NCBI GenBank assembly: GCA_000231825.2
Contig: JH720324.1
Coordinates: 662,535 to 726,534, forward strand
Origin: Tetrahymena elliotti 4EA
Lineage: Eukaryota > Ciliophora > Oligohymenophorea > Hymenostomatida > Tetrahymenidae
Length of the DNA: 64,000 nucleotides
Reading direction: 5' to 3'
The translations under genes were made by a program, and so were the position numbers. The notes beneath the pieces were generated by a model, which saw only the letters and a program-made list of their open reading frames with translations, did not search any database and was not told the origin of the DNA. Shown here in pieces: positions 38,211-49,815 of this stretch (position 1 is its first letter; each line of letters starts with the position of its first letter).

Positions 38211-39789
38211 AATGCATTAAATATAAAAACATAATTTTCTATTTTTGTATTTTTGTATTATTTCATTGATAATATACTTGTTTTTCCTTACATTCGAATT
38301 AGGTTTCTTAAAACAGTTGCTTAATATTTAGCAAAAAACTACCAAATTAAAACTTTGCAATATTCTCCTTCCTAAAAAATTATTTTAATTTTTTTGTTTG
38401 AATTAAAAAAGATAAAATAATTTAAGACTTAAATCTCTAATTATTTATTTATGATCTCATTTTTAATCAGCCATAAATGAAAAAAATTGTTGTTTGAAGG
38501 TAAATATTTTTTCTATTTAAATTAAAGATTTTTTGAGACGATTTTCATTAATAATTTTGAAAATTAAAAAGAAATCAGAAAAGCTTAAATTAAGTTTAAG
38601 AATGTGTATTTAAAATTGAAAGACAATTAATTTTACCTATCAAGTGCAATTAATTATTTTGAATCTCCTTTACTAACAGCATAAATTCTAAAATCTTTAA
38701 CAAAGTTATTTCTGATGTTTTAATATTTTTGGGATACTGTTAAGTTAATTATTGTCAATGTATTAATTAATCAGTCATTTAAATAAAAAAAAATATCATA
38801 TGATTTAGTTTCACTTTTTTTGGGTGTGTAAAAATTATTGGTCATCGTAATGTGAAAAAGAAAATAATAAAGAATAATTCATTTTCTTATTCAATTTAAT
38901 TTTAAATCAAGATGAATATTTTATATTGTAAATAATTGAAATTTAGTATCATTATTTTGACTCTTCAGAATTTTATTATGTATGTCAAACAAATTTAATC
39001 TAAGAAGTACTATTTTTAGATTAATGTTGTAAAAACATTATTTTTATTGAATATTGGAATTGAAATGAATACGATTTTTTAGATGTCAATGAATTAATTT
39101 CAAAATTAGTAATGCACTAATCAGAAAAATTAGTTGTAAACCTACTTATTAAGGCGATTTTAAGGTATGAGTAGCTGGCTATTTTAAAGCTTAAACCTTC
39201 TATTATTATTGAGTAGAAAAATTAATAATTTTAGTCTATCATTTTTAATTAAATATTTTCTGCTCATTTCTCGAATCTGTAAGATTATTCACCTTTATTT
39301 CTGACAATTTTATGACTAAATTAATACATCAGATAAATTTTTAGTAAAACAGATAGTTACTAATATTATCTATTTTAAAATAAAAACTGATAGATTTTAT
39401 AAAAAAAGATAAAGAGGTGATAATTCTAATAAAAATCAGAGGCTTCTTTGAAAGCTAATATTCTTGAAACAATTTGAGATAAAATTATTAATAACAAATT
39501 CGATAAAATTTAATAATTCTATTTTAAAAGGTAAATAATTGATTTTTATTTTTCAGAATTATTTTGATTGATTAATAAATTACACAAATTAAAAAAAGAT
39601 TTTTATTGTAAAAAATAGTAAGTAAGTTGTTTATTTGATTTGAAAAAATTATGTAATAAATATATTTTTTTATGCTCCTTTCTCAAAATTATTTTGAAAA
39701 TAAATCTATTATTTATTTAATAAATTAACTTCTACTTTTAAAAGATTTAAAATTTTGTTTTTTTATTTTTCTTATTTAAATATTCTGAC
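38211..39789. other. intergenic, nothing recognised
   Basis: 1.6 kb of AT-rich DNA with no open frame, repeat family member or RNA gene that I could support. It separates the cysteine-rich gene from the Rad54-like exon and the main GTPase array. Confidence 0.45.
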
Positions 39790-39930
39790 ACAAAAAATTA
39801 GCTCACAAGCATTGGATAAAGTTTCAGTATGCATTCTAAATTTCTCATAGGAAATCAACAACATTTTAGCTTAACCACCTGCGAATTCTTTGCAAATTCT
39901 TATAACCTTCAAGATTAATAGGGAATTTCT
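39790..39930 (-). pseudogene. orphan exon-sized fragment of a Rad54/SNF2-type helicase
   Basis: Read on the minus strand this gives RICKEFAGGQAKMLLISYEK then FRMHTETLSNACELIFC, closely resembling the segment just before the DEGH (Walker B) box of Rad54-family DNA translocases, where the family reads 'vLIISYE.FR.hae.l....cdLiiCDEGH'. The similarity stops exactly at the Cys, where GTCAGAATA could be a splice donor, but no DEGHRLKN-encoding exon follows down to 38.2 kb and no ATPase P-loop exon was seen upstream. A displaced exon or the relic of a lost gene. The identification is from memory of the family pattern. Confidence 0.55.
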
Positions 39931-40115
39931 ATTTAAAATGGAGTTTTTTACACAGAAGATTGTAAGTTTATTCTATCTTTGTTTTGTTTTAGCAACAAAA
40001 TATTCGATTTTTAATTCCTTATAGTTTTTAATGAGTGCCAACTTGAAGAAATAAAATATTTTAAAAATAAAAATATAAATTTATTTTTAAATCTTTTTAT
40101 GCAAATTCAACTTTC

Positions 40116-40672
40116 TCAAACTACTTAGTCAATAAGACAGTCAAACATTTCTTTTATTTTATATTTTGTTTTAGAAGATACCTCAAAGAAAACTAATCCC
40201 AAAGATGCACCCATTTATTGGCCCTCTAGATAAGATACTTCTCTTTTATTTTTCTAAATCACATTTATTTCCTCTTAACATTAACACTTTTGTATCATTA
40301 TGACTATTCTCCTTAAATTATTAAAATGACTAATTAATTTTTTCAAAAGATTATCTATCAGTAATGTCATAGCATAGCAAAACAAGAGGTAATAGTAAAC
40401 TTTTGATAATTCTATGATATAGAAGCTTTTCATTTGCATAAAAATCCCATATTTACAATTTAATTTGTTACTATTCCTTAAAAATATGTTAAGTAGTTAC
40501 TTAATTTTGTAAATGATGTTTACTTTTTGAATAGTTTTTGTTAAATTTATGCCAATTGTATTTGAAAAATCATGTAATTTATCATAAAAATATCTATAAG
40601 GTTTTCCTACTTTTGGATCTCCAAAAACAAATACTTTTATAATTCTAACTGAGTCTACTTATTAATTTAACA
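40116..40672 (-). pseudogene. Rab-like small GTPase, array copy 3, pseudogene
   Basis: P-loop region reads VFVFGDPKVGKPYRYFYDK (T/S after GK changed to P), without an ATG where copy 6 has one (CCAT changed to AACA). The middle is in a shifted frame. The C-terminal part keeps GNKCDLEK, then an inserted T shifts the frame before KREVSYLEGQQMGASLGLVF and FEVSSKTKYKIKEMFD. End TGA 40118-40116. The same inserted T is in copy 6, so the pair was already broken when duplicated. Confidence 0.8.
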
Positions 40673-41438
40673 CTGCTTACTTAGTTACTTTTTTTAATTA
40701 TTATTTGTTTCAAATTTAATTAAAAGTATGAAATCTTAAATTTTATTTATTAGTATTTCATATATTATTTAACTAGTCAATTATAATACAATCAAACAAA
40801 AATTAAATTCCCTTCTTCATTCTTAGAAAATAAACAAAGTAGAATTTAAGTTAAAATAAAACTAATTGAAAACATAAATATATTACCTAAATTTGTTAGT
40901 CAAAGTTGATTTTTTTGAAGTATTTATTTTAAGTTTGAATTTAATTTAAGATAAATTATTTTTAAAAGAATCACATTTATTTTCATCATTTTTTCTCAAT
41001 TTAAATTTTTAAGGTACTAAATTAAAAAATAATCCAAAATATGAGAATTATATAATTAGAAATATAGATCTAATTTTTTTTCTAAAATAAATATTTTAAA
41101 AATTAAATTGATTACTTTTGTTTAATTGAAAATTAAATCTACTTCAAAAAAAATACAAAAAATATTTCAAAAATGTAATTCCTCTTTCATTTATTTACTA
41201 GTTTTAATAATGATTAGATATTACTTTTTGATTTCTCCAATTTTAGAAAATTAAAATATTTAATTAAAAACAATAATTGAAATAATATAATAATATCTGC
41301 TAGAAGTAAACTACAAGAAAAATCAGCAAAATTTAAAAGCTTACAAACCATTTAAGCTTTTAGTTACAATAAAATGAGTGTTTATTTCATGTCAACCGAC
41401 TTTAGAATCTATTTTTGTTGAATTTAATTTGACATATT

Positions 41439-42025
41439 TCAATTAAAATTAAAGGCGATATTCATGATTCTCTCAAAAAGCTCTTTTCCTTAGTAATCTT
41501 CTTTGGCAGAGACTTCCATGAATAGCATTCCTAAGGACTCAGACAATTATTTTCCTTCTTAATGAGAAACTTACCTCTCCTCCTCTAAGTCACATTTATT
41601 TCCAACCAAAACAAATAATGTGGTTAAATTATTATCACGATATTAGTTATATTGTTTTAAAAAATAAAACACTTTTTCAAATGATTATCTATTCGTAATA
41701 TCATATGATATCATAAGAACTAAACATCCTTTGTAACACAAAGTAGGATTGAAGGATATCTTACGTTTACATATCCGAAGTCGCAAAATTACAACTTTAG
41801 TTCTTGCTCTTCCTTTTAAAAAATTATTAGTAATATGCAATATGAAGATTAAATTAAGCAAGTTACTATTTTAACAATCTCGTTGAATAACTTTCTACCT
41901 ATTATATAGCCGTAATTTTCAAAATTAGATTCATTATACCTTATAAATAAAGAAGTCTTCCCACTTTCAAATTCTCCAATTTAGACTACTTTTATCATTT
42001 TAGGTTGATTATTTTGATAATCCAT
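41439..42025 (-). pseudogene. Rab-like small GTPase, array copy 4, one frameshift
   Basis: Exon 1 42025-41867 (MDYQNNQPKM, P-loop GEFESGKTS, switch region YIIGRKLF), intron 41866-41813, exon 2 from 41812. G3 region FCDFGYVNVR. A single frameshift lies between VRYPSILLC and KGCLVLMISYDITNRQSF, near 41745; read in one frame it meets TGA soon after. The C-terminal part beyond it is perfect: LVGNKCDLEEERQVSHQEGK, MEVSAKEDYQGKELFE, end FNFN with TGA 41441-41439. If a second look at the trace restores one base, this copy would be intact. Confidence 0.8.
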
Positions 42026-42282
42026 TTTATATAAACTATTAACACAGATATTATGTTTTCTGATAAAAATTAATTTCAATTTAAAAAGCTCAAAAATATC
42101 CAAAAATCTAAATAAAATTTAGAAAATGAACAAAAATTTTGGATAGTTTTAAGTAAAGTCATATATGATAAATCTATGAAACATATGTATTTAAAATACT
42201 CTCTATCACTTACATATTTAAAAAAGATACTGTATTATTAAAAGATTTGTTAATTTTCTTGAATACATATTTTCATCTTTCA

Positions 42283-42576
42283 ATAAAAATATAAGAACTG
42301 AGCATCCTTTGTAATAATAAGAAGATAGTGAAAGTGGTCTTTCGTTTCCTTGCTAGTCCCAAAATTAAAACTTTCCTTCTTGATCTTCCTTTTAAAAAGT
42401 TGTCAAGAATGTTAAGATTAAATAAAGTAATTTACTATTTTAACATTCTTGATAAAAAACTCACAAGCAAAAGTATAGGGGTCATTATATCTTAGATATA
42501 AAGAAGTTTTCCCTGTTTAATAATCTCCAACTTAGAGTACTTTTATGATTTTAGATTTGATTTTTTAATTATCCAT
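42283..42576 (-). pseudogene. Rab-like small GTPase, array copy 5, fused to spacer
   Basis: Exon 1 42576-42436 (47 codons; MDNQKIKSKI, GDYQTGKTS, shorter switch I), intron 42435-42389, exon 2 from 42388 reads EDQEGKFQFWDQQGNERPLS and YYYKGCSVLI, a fairly canonical G3 (WDQQGNER). Homology ends abruptly near 42290, where the sequence joins the spacer block TTTTATTGAAAGATGAAAAT that normally lies upstream of a gene. G4, G5 and the last helices are missing; a TGA follows. Product of unequal exchange or deletion. Confidence 0.8.
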
Positions 42577-43107
42577 TTTAGCTTTCAAAGTCTAAGTATT
42601 TGTAAATTATTAACAATTTAACATAGATATTATGTATTCTGATAAAATAAATTTCAACTAAACAATATTATAAAACAATCTCTATCACTTTCTTATTTTT
42701 GTTAGCTCTGATTAAAAGAATAGAATAAGACCTTAAATCAAAAAATTTCTATTTATTTTAAATTAGTTCAATCGAGATTTAGATAATTTTCAAAAAATGA
42801 TTCAATTTTAAACCTCAACAATAGTTTAAAAATTTTCTATTCTTTTTTTTTACAAATTTTTTATCAAATTTACATAAAAAATTAATTATTAAATAAATAT
42901 TCATACAAAATAATAAAAAATATAAATCATAATAAAAGAGTTACTTAAGTCTATTTATTTTTCAATTATTTTCTAATATTTATTCAATCAAATTATTTTT
43001 CTTTATTACTTAATGATGAATTGAGAGTTTTAATGAGTTTCAACTTGAAGAAATAAAATATTTTAAAAATAAAAATATAAATTGAGTTTTAAATCTTTTT
43101 TATACAA

Positions 43108-43695
43108 TCAACTTATACAAACTACTTCGTCAATAAGACAGTCAAACATTTCTTTTACTTTATAGTTTGTTTTAGAAGATACCTCAAAGAAAACTAATCC
43201 CAAAGATGCAGCTATTTATTTACCCTCTTGATAAGATATTTCTCTTTCATTTTTCTAAATCACATTTATTTCCTATTAACATTAAAAATTTTGTGTCATT
43301 ATAACTATTCTCCTTAAATTACTAAAATGATTAATTACTTTTCTCAAAAGATTATCTATTAGTAATGTCATAGCATAGCAAAAAAATAGGTTATAGTAAA
43401 TTTTTGATAATTCTTTGAGGTTAAATATTTTGATTCCCTTTAAAAATACTATCTTTCTAATTTAATTTGTTCCTATCCCTTAAAAATGTGTTAAACAGTT
43501 ACCTAATTATTTGTCAATAATGTTTACTTTTTGAATAGTTTTCGTGAAAATAGCACAACCGACTTTCATTTTCATTGGAGAATCATGAAATTAATCATGC
43601 AAATATCAATTTAACAATGAGGATTTTCATACTTTTGGATCTCCAAAAATAAGTACTTTTATAATTCTAACTGAGTCTACTCATTAATTTTCCAT
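43108..43695 (-). pseudogene. Rab-like small GTPase, array copy 6, pseudogene
   Basis: Near twin of copy 3, displaced by almost exactly 3.0 kb. ATG is present at 43695 (MENQ) but TGA follows as the fifth codon, and the P-loop reads GDPKV-stop-KS. C-terminal part: GNKCDLEK, then the same inserted T as in copy 3 (here creating TGA), then KREISYQEGKQIAASLGLVF, FEVSSKTNYKVKEMFDCLID. Not expected to make protein. Confidence 0.8.
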
Positions 43696-44442
43696 AACAA
43701 ATAAATATTCTTCTGCTTATTTACTTTTTTAATTTTATTTATTTCAAATATTTTTTAATTAAAAATATGAAATCTTAGATTTTATTAGTATTTCAATTTC
43801 AGATAACTACTCCAATACAATACAATACAATTTAACCAACACATTATTTTCCTTCTTAAATCTTAGAATAAGCAAAGTAGAATTTAAGTTCAAATAAAAC
43901 TAGCTATACTAATGAAAACATATATTTGTTAATCTTAAATTGTTAGTCAAAGTTGATTTTTTGAGGTATTTATTTTCAATTTTAAATATTATAATAATTG
44001 GATCATATTTACTTTCATTCACTTTTCCTTAATTTACATTTTATTAAGGTACTAAATTAAAAAATAATCCAAAATATGTGAGATACTTAGTTTAAAAATA
44101 GATATAAGTTTTTTTCTAAAATAAATATTTAAAATTTAAATTGATTACTTTTATTTAATTCAAAACTAAAATTGCTTCAAATAAAATATAAAAATTATTT
44201 TGGAATGTTCCACTTTTTACAAATGATTAAATCTTTAAAAATACATTTTTCAATATAAAAATATTTAATTACAGAAGATAATTGAAATAACAAAATATCT
44301 GGTAGAAATAAATATTAAAAGAAAAATGACCAACATTTAAAAGCTTTAATTGCACTTAAGGTTATAATTATTATAAAACGGCTGCTTATTTCATGCAAGC
44401 TAACTTTAGAATTTATTTTGATTGAATTAAATTTCACATATT

Positions 44443-45017
44443 TCAATTTATGTTATAGGCTTGATTTATTATTTTCTCAAAAAGTTCTTTTACTTAATAA
44501 TCTTCTTTAGCAGAAACTTCCATGAATAGCATTCCTAAGGATTCCGATAGTTATTTTCCTTCTAAATAAGAAACTTATCTCTCTTCTTCTAAATCACATT
44601 TATTTCCAACCAAAAAAAATGTGGTTAAATTATGTCCACCATATTAGTTGTAATCTTCTAAAAAATAGACCACTTTTTCAAAACATCCTCTACACGTAAT
44701 GTCATATGATATCACAAGAACTGAACATTTTTTGAAGTATTAAGTAAGGTAATAAGAAAATCTTTCTGTATAGCTGAACTCCCAAAATAAAAATTTTACT
44801 TCTTGCTCTTTCTTTTAAAAAATGATCAGCAATATAAAGATTAAATAAAGTAAGTTACTATTTTAACAATCTTGCTGAAAAAACCTGTACCTATAGTATA
44901 GCGGTCATTTCCATATTTACCTGCATTATATCTAAGATATAATTTAGTCTTCCCGCTTTACAAATCACCAACTTAGACTACTTTTATTAGTTTAGGTTAT
45001 TCTTTTTTGATATCCAT
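44443..45017 (-). CDS. Rab-like small GTPase, array copy 7, 175 aa
   Basis: Intact. Exon 1 45017-44859 (53 codons), intron 44858-44812 (47 nt), exon 2 44811-44443. P-loop GDLQSGKT at 17-24; switch I YTIGTGF keeps the Thr that senses GTP (T41). G3 is WEFSYTER: the Mg-coordinating Asp of DxxG is Glu and there is no Gln. NKCD at 123-126; SAK at 153-155. Ends NQAYNIN without cysteine. Lies in the 3.0-kb duplicated segment that pairs it with copy 4. Confidence 0.88.
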
Positions 45018-45831
45018 TTTAGATAAATCATTAATAATTTAACATAATATTATGTATTCTGATATAATTAATAAACAACCTCAAAAAGACCCTAATCTAA
45101 AAAAATTGAGATTTTGGATAGCTTTAAGTAAAACTATATTTGGTAATATAAATATTATTGTAAAATCTATGAAAAAAATGTTCTAAAATACTCTCTATCT
45201 CTTACATATTAAAATATAAATATTCTATTACGAAAAGAGTTGTTTATTTTCTTGAATAGATATTTTCATCTTTCAATAAAAATATCTATTTTTAGGTAAA
45301 CCTTAAACATTTATTTATTGTTTATTATTTATTTTGATTGATTAATTAATTCCTTGATTAGTTATCTATTAATAATCAAATCAAAAAAGCCCCCCTCCCT
45401 CCTTAATAAAAAATTATTTTACCTTTATTTTTATGAAATCCACCTTTTACTTTTTTTTTTATTGACAAAACTTCTAATTCATTAAACTAAATACTCATAT
45501 TTTTTATTTTATTTGTAGAAAAGAAATCAAAATTTAAAACAACCTAATTTATGAAAACTATTATTCCTAAAAAATATTTAGCACATTAAATTAAAAAATA
45601 ACCCAAAAAATTCAATAGTATTTTTTTTCTAAAATATATTTTATTTCTCTAATTTTGAAAATTAGAATAATTAATTAGAGATGATAACTTAAATAAATCT
45701 AATAATATTTGGTAGAAGTAATATTAAAACAAAATAAACAGCATTTTAACTTTTATTAATAACAAAGTGTCAGCTTATTACAATCAAGCTAACTTTAGAA
45801 TCTATTTTTGCTGAATTAAATTTTAGATATT

Positions 45832-46409
45832 TCAATTTATATTAAAGGCATTATTCATTACCTTCTCAAAAAGCTCTTTTACTTAATAATCTTCTTTGGC
45901 TGAAACTTCCATGAATAGCATTCCTAAGGACTCAGACAGTTATTTTCCTTCTTAATAAGAAACTTATCTCTGTTCTTCTAAATCACATTTATTTCCAACC
46001 AAAAATTATGTAGTTAAATTATTTCCACGACATTTATTGTAATCTTGAAAAAAAAAGAGCGCTTTTTCAAATGATTATCTATTCGTAATGTCATATGATA
46101 TCATAAGAACTGAACATTCTTTGTAATAATAAGGATGGATTGAACGAAGTCTTTCATTTCCAGAATGGAGGTCCCAAAATTAAAACTTTACTTCTTGGTC
46201 TTCCTTTTAAAACGTTGTCAAGAGTGTTAAGAATAAATAAAGAAATTTACTATTTTAATATTTTTCATAAAAAATTCTATGCCTATTGTAAAGTGGTTAT
46301 ATCCATATTTACCTTCACTATATCTTACTTATAAACAAGTCTTCCCTGTTTAATAATCTCCTACTTAGAGTATTTTTATCAATTTAGGTTTGCTTTTTTA
46401 AGTATCCAT
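45832..46409 (-). CDS. Rab-like small GTPase, array copy 8, 176 aa (reference copy)
   Basis: Intact and the most Rab-like member. Exon 1 46409-46251, intron 46250-46204, exon 2 46203-45832. P-loop GDYQTGKT (17-24); switch I HFTIGIEF with T41; G3 WDLHSGNER at 63-71, which keeps Trp-Asp and Gly but has Asn where Ras/Rab have the catalytic Gln, with one extra residue; NKCD 124-127; SAK 154-156; ends NNAFNIN. A run of nine T in exon 2 encodes three Phe and is in frame. Expected to bind GTP with low intrinsic hydrolysis; lack of a C-terminal Cys argues against Rab-type geranylgeranylation. Confidence 0.9.
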
Positions 46410-47225
46410 TCTAACTTTCAAAATCTAAGTATTTGTAAATTATTAATAATTTAATAAAGATATTATGTATTCTGACAAAATTGATTTCAATTAAACAACC
46501 TCAAAAATATCCAAATCCAAAAAAAAATTTAGAAAATGATCAAAAATTTTGGATAGTTTTAAGTAAAATCACAATTACTAATATAAAAATTATCATAAAA
46601 CTATGAAATATATTAATTTATAACAATATCTATCAATTTTTATTGGGATTTAAATTCTGAATTATTTATAGAGTTGTTTATAATTGTAACACATTTTCAA
46701 GCAAATATTAAATAGAAGTAATTAAAAACTAATTTTTGAAAGTACATTTTATTAATTTAACAATAATAATTATCCTCGAAATTAATTTATATGAAAGTAT
46801 TTTATTCTAATAATATCTTTTGGTAATTTTGGTAAGAGATACTCAGTTTGAAATATCAAAAAAACATTTTTTTTTTCTAAAATAAATTTTAGTTTAAATT
46901 GATTTATTTTACAAAATAGAAAACTAAAATGACTTCAAAAAAAATAAATTAAAAATATCAGTATGGTTTCATTTACTCTGTTTTCTCAGAAGATTAGATT
47001 GTTAAAAATACATTTTGATTTCTCCAATTTTAGAAAATTAATATATTTAATTACATAAGATAATTGGAATAATCTAATAATATCTGGTAGAAGTAAACTG
47101 TAAGAAAAATCAGTAAAATTTAAAAGCTCAAACTACATTTTATCTTATTGTTATAATAAAGTGACTACTTATTTTGTTTAAGCTAGCTTTAGAATCTATT
47201 TTTGTTGAATTTAATTTGATATATT
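46410..47225. repeat. array spacer with conserved block
   Basis: Spacer between GTPase copies. It holds the block recurring in most spacers: TTTTGGATAGTTTTAAGTAAA (5' side, about 46550) and CTGGTAGAAGTAAA (about 47086, roughly 140-150 bp beyond the stop codon of the next gene). No separate gene. Confidence 0.7.
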
Positions 47226-47796
47226 TCAATTAAAGGCTATATTGATGATCTTCTCAAAAAATTCTTATACTTAATAATCTTCTTTAGCAGAAACTTCCAT
47301 GAATAGCATTCCTAAGGACTCAGACAGTTATTTTCCTCTTAATAAGAAACTTATCTCTGTTCTTCTAAATCACATTTATTTCCAACCAAAAAAAATGTGG
47401 TGAAATGATTTCCATCAGACTATTAGTATTATTTGAAATAAAAAACCACTTTTTTGAATGATTATCTATTCTTAATATCATATGATATTATAAGAACTGA
47501 ACATCCTTTGTAAAGCAAAAGAGGAAATGAACGAAATTTTTTGTTTGCAAAATGATCGTCCCAAAATTAAAACTTTACTTCTTTCTCTTCCTTTGAAAAA
47601 AATTTCAGCAATATGAAGATTAAATAAAGTAATTTACTATTTTAACATTCTTGTTGAAAAAATCTTAACCACTAGTAAAGTGCTGATATCCATATTTACC
47701 TTCATTATATCTTATATATAAAGAAATCTTCCCACTTTAAAAGTCTCCAACTTAGAGTACTTTTATCACTTTAGGTTATTTTTTCTGATTACCCAT
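47226..47796 (-). pseudogene. Rab-like small GTPase, array copy 9, C-terminal frameshift
   Basis: Exon 1 47796-47638 (MGNQKKQPKV; P-loop GDFQSGKI with the Ser/Thr that binds Mg changed to Ile), intron 47637-47591, exon 2 from 47590: FQFWDDHFANKKFRSFPLLL, YKGCSVLIISYDI, LVGNKCDLEEQRQVSYQE. One base is missing next (CCTCTT where other copies have CCTTCTT, about 47336), so the conserved SESLGM, SAK and last helix are out of frame. The P-loop change and the frameshift together argue for loss of function. Confidence 0.8.
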
Positions 47797-49237
47797 TTTA
47801 GATTAATTATTTATATTTTAACAAAGATATTATGTATTCTGATAAAATTAATTTCAATTAAGCAACCTCAAAAAGATCCTAATCAAAAAAAATTTAGAAA
47901 TTGATCAAAAATTTGAAGTAAAACCACATTTGCTTATTTTATATGATCACAAATATATGAAATATCCTAATTTATAAAATTCTCAAATATTAAATAGAAG
48001 TTATTAAAAACTAATATTCTAAAGTACCAATTATTAATTTAACAATAATAATTGATCCCTAAAAAATTAGTTCTTAAGCTAAGAAAACTAAATGAGAAAA
48101 TAAATAAATAGGTATTTATACAAAACAATAAAAAACATAATTCATAATAAATAAGTTTCTTTTTATTTATTTCTAAATATCATTTATAATATTCTTGTCT
48201 AATCTAAAAAAATAAATAAAATATAGAGGCAAAAAACAACCATCCCTTAGCCTATAACTTTTTATTCAAAATTTGAACATTAAAAATTTAAATCTTTTTA
48301 AAAAATGTATTTAAAATATTCTCTATCTTTTAAATATTGAAATATAAATACGGTATTATTAAAATATTTATTTATTTTCTTGAATAAGTATTTTTATTTT
48401 TCAAAATAAAAATACCTATTTTAAGAAACCTAAATAGAAGTTATAAAAAACTAATATTTAAAAGTATCAATTATTAATTTAAAAATAATAATTTCCTCTT
48501 CAAAATTAGTTTAAATGTGTGCAAAGTATTTTATTCTAATAATATCTTTTGGTTCTGATTACAGGAATAGGATAGAACCTTAAATCAAAAAATTAATATT
48601 TATTTAAAATTAGTAGAGATTTAGATAATTTAAAAAAACGTGGTTTAATGTTAAACACCAACAATAGTTTTTTTAATTTTTCTTATTTTTATTTGCATAA
48701 AAAATTAATTGTTAAGCTAAAAAAACTTAAAGAGAAAATAAATAAATAAATAAATAAATAATCAATTCAATATCAATTGAAGTAAAATGTACAAATTTGG
48801 GTAATATGAATAATATGAATTTCAAGGACTATGAAATAGATATCCTTCAAAAAGAAAAATGGTTCTACAATTAAAGTTTCTAATTACATTTAAAATTTAA
48901 AGTAAATGAAAATAAAATAATACAATTAATTGTTAAATTTTGTATTCTTTCAATAAATTAATATAAAACTAATATCTAATTATTTTTTTATAATAAATAC
49001 TAATTAGTATTTCTAATATTTGGATAATTTACTGGTAATAATCTATTATTCTAAAGAAATATTGCATAATTTAACAGTAATTTCTTGATCAAATAAACTC
49101 TAAGTAGAAGTAGAGTTAAAAAACAAAAGATTATTGATATTCCATAATGGTTTTAAACTAACTTATTTGATAGCAATAATTTCACTTTTATTTAAATATT
49201 TTTAATTTTTTTGTATTCTTTTTTATCTAAACAATTT
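47797..49237. repeat. enlarged array spacer
   Basis: About 1.4 kb, longer than other spacers. It contains two partial duplicates of upstream spacer sequence (AATAGAAGTTAT.AAAAACTAATAT near 47993 and 48431; TTATTTTCTTGAATA near 48370), an AATA run at 48736-48762, and no recognisable GTPase exon. A gene copy may have been deleted here. Confidence 0.6.
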
Positions 49238-49815
49238 TCAATTTATATTAATAGCCATATTGATAAGCTACTCATAAAGCTAATTAACTTAATATCCTGA
49301 TTTAGCAGAGACTTCAAAGAATAGCATTCCCAAAGAATCAGCTAATTATTGACCTTCCTCTTTCTAAATTTACCTTTATCCTTCTAAATCACATTTATTT
49401 CCAATCAAAGCTAATAAAAATTTTGAACTACTTTATAATTCAAAAATATCTTTTAAAAAGAACTATACTTTTTCAAAAGATTATCTATTTGTAATATCAT
49501 AAATAATCATAATAATTCTACTCTCTCTATAATATATAGGAGGGATTCTTTTATTTCTTTCTCCTGACTGAAAATCCCAAAAATAAAACTTGATCTTCTG
49601 TGATCCCTGTTAAAATAAATATCTAAAATATTTACATTTATGTAGATTTGACTTACTATTTCTAAAATTTTTTGATAGAATGACGTTTAAATGGAATAAA
49701 AATTATTTTCAAATACTCCAGTATGATATTTTTGAAGTAAAGATGTTTTTCCTGTAAAATTATCTCCAACTTAAACAACTTTTATATCTAAAAATTTGTT
49801 TTATTTATCAATCAT
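49238..49815 (-). CDS. Rab-like small GTPase, array copy 10, 175 aa
   Basis: Intact, from a more divergent branch. Exon 1 49815-49657 (MIDKQNKFLD), intron 49656-49607, exon 2 49606-49238. P-loop GDNFTGKT; switch I lacks the usual TIG (YSIQTSF); G3 WDFQSGER, where Gly-Glu-Arg follows directly and no Gln is present; NKCD intact (LIGNKCDLEGQRQI); G5 VSAKSGYQV is closer to canonical Rab SAK than the main group's SAKED. Tail NMAININ, no Cys. Flanking spacer differs from that of the main group. Confidence 0.87.

Noticed and set aside
46140..46334. Plus-strand 64-residue frame in the array
   Set aside because: Antisense shadow of GTPase copy 8 across its intron.
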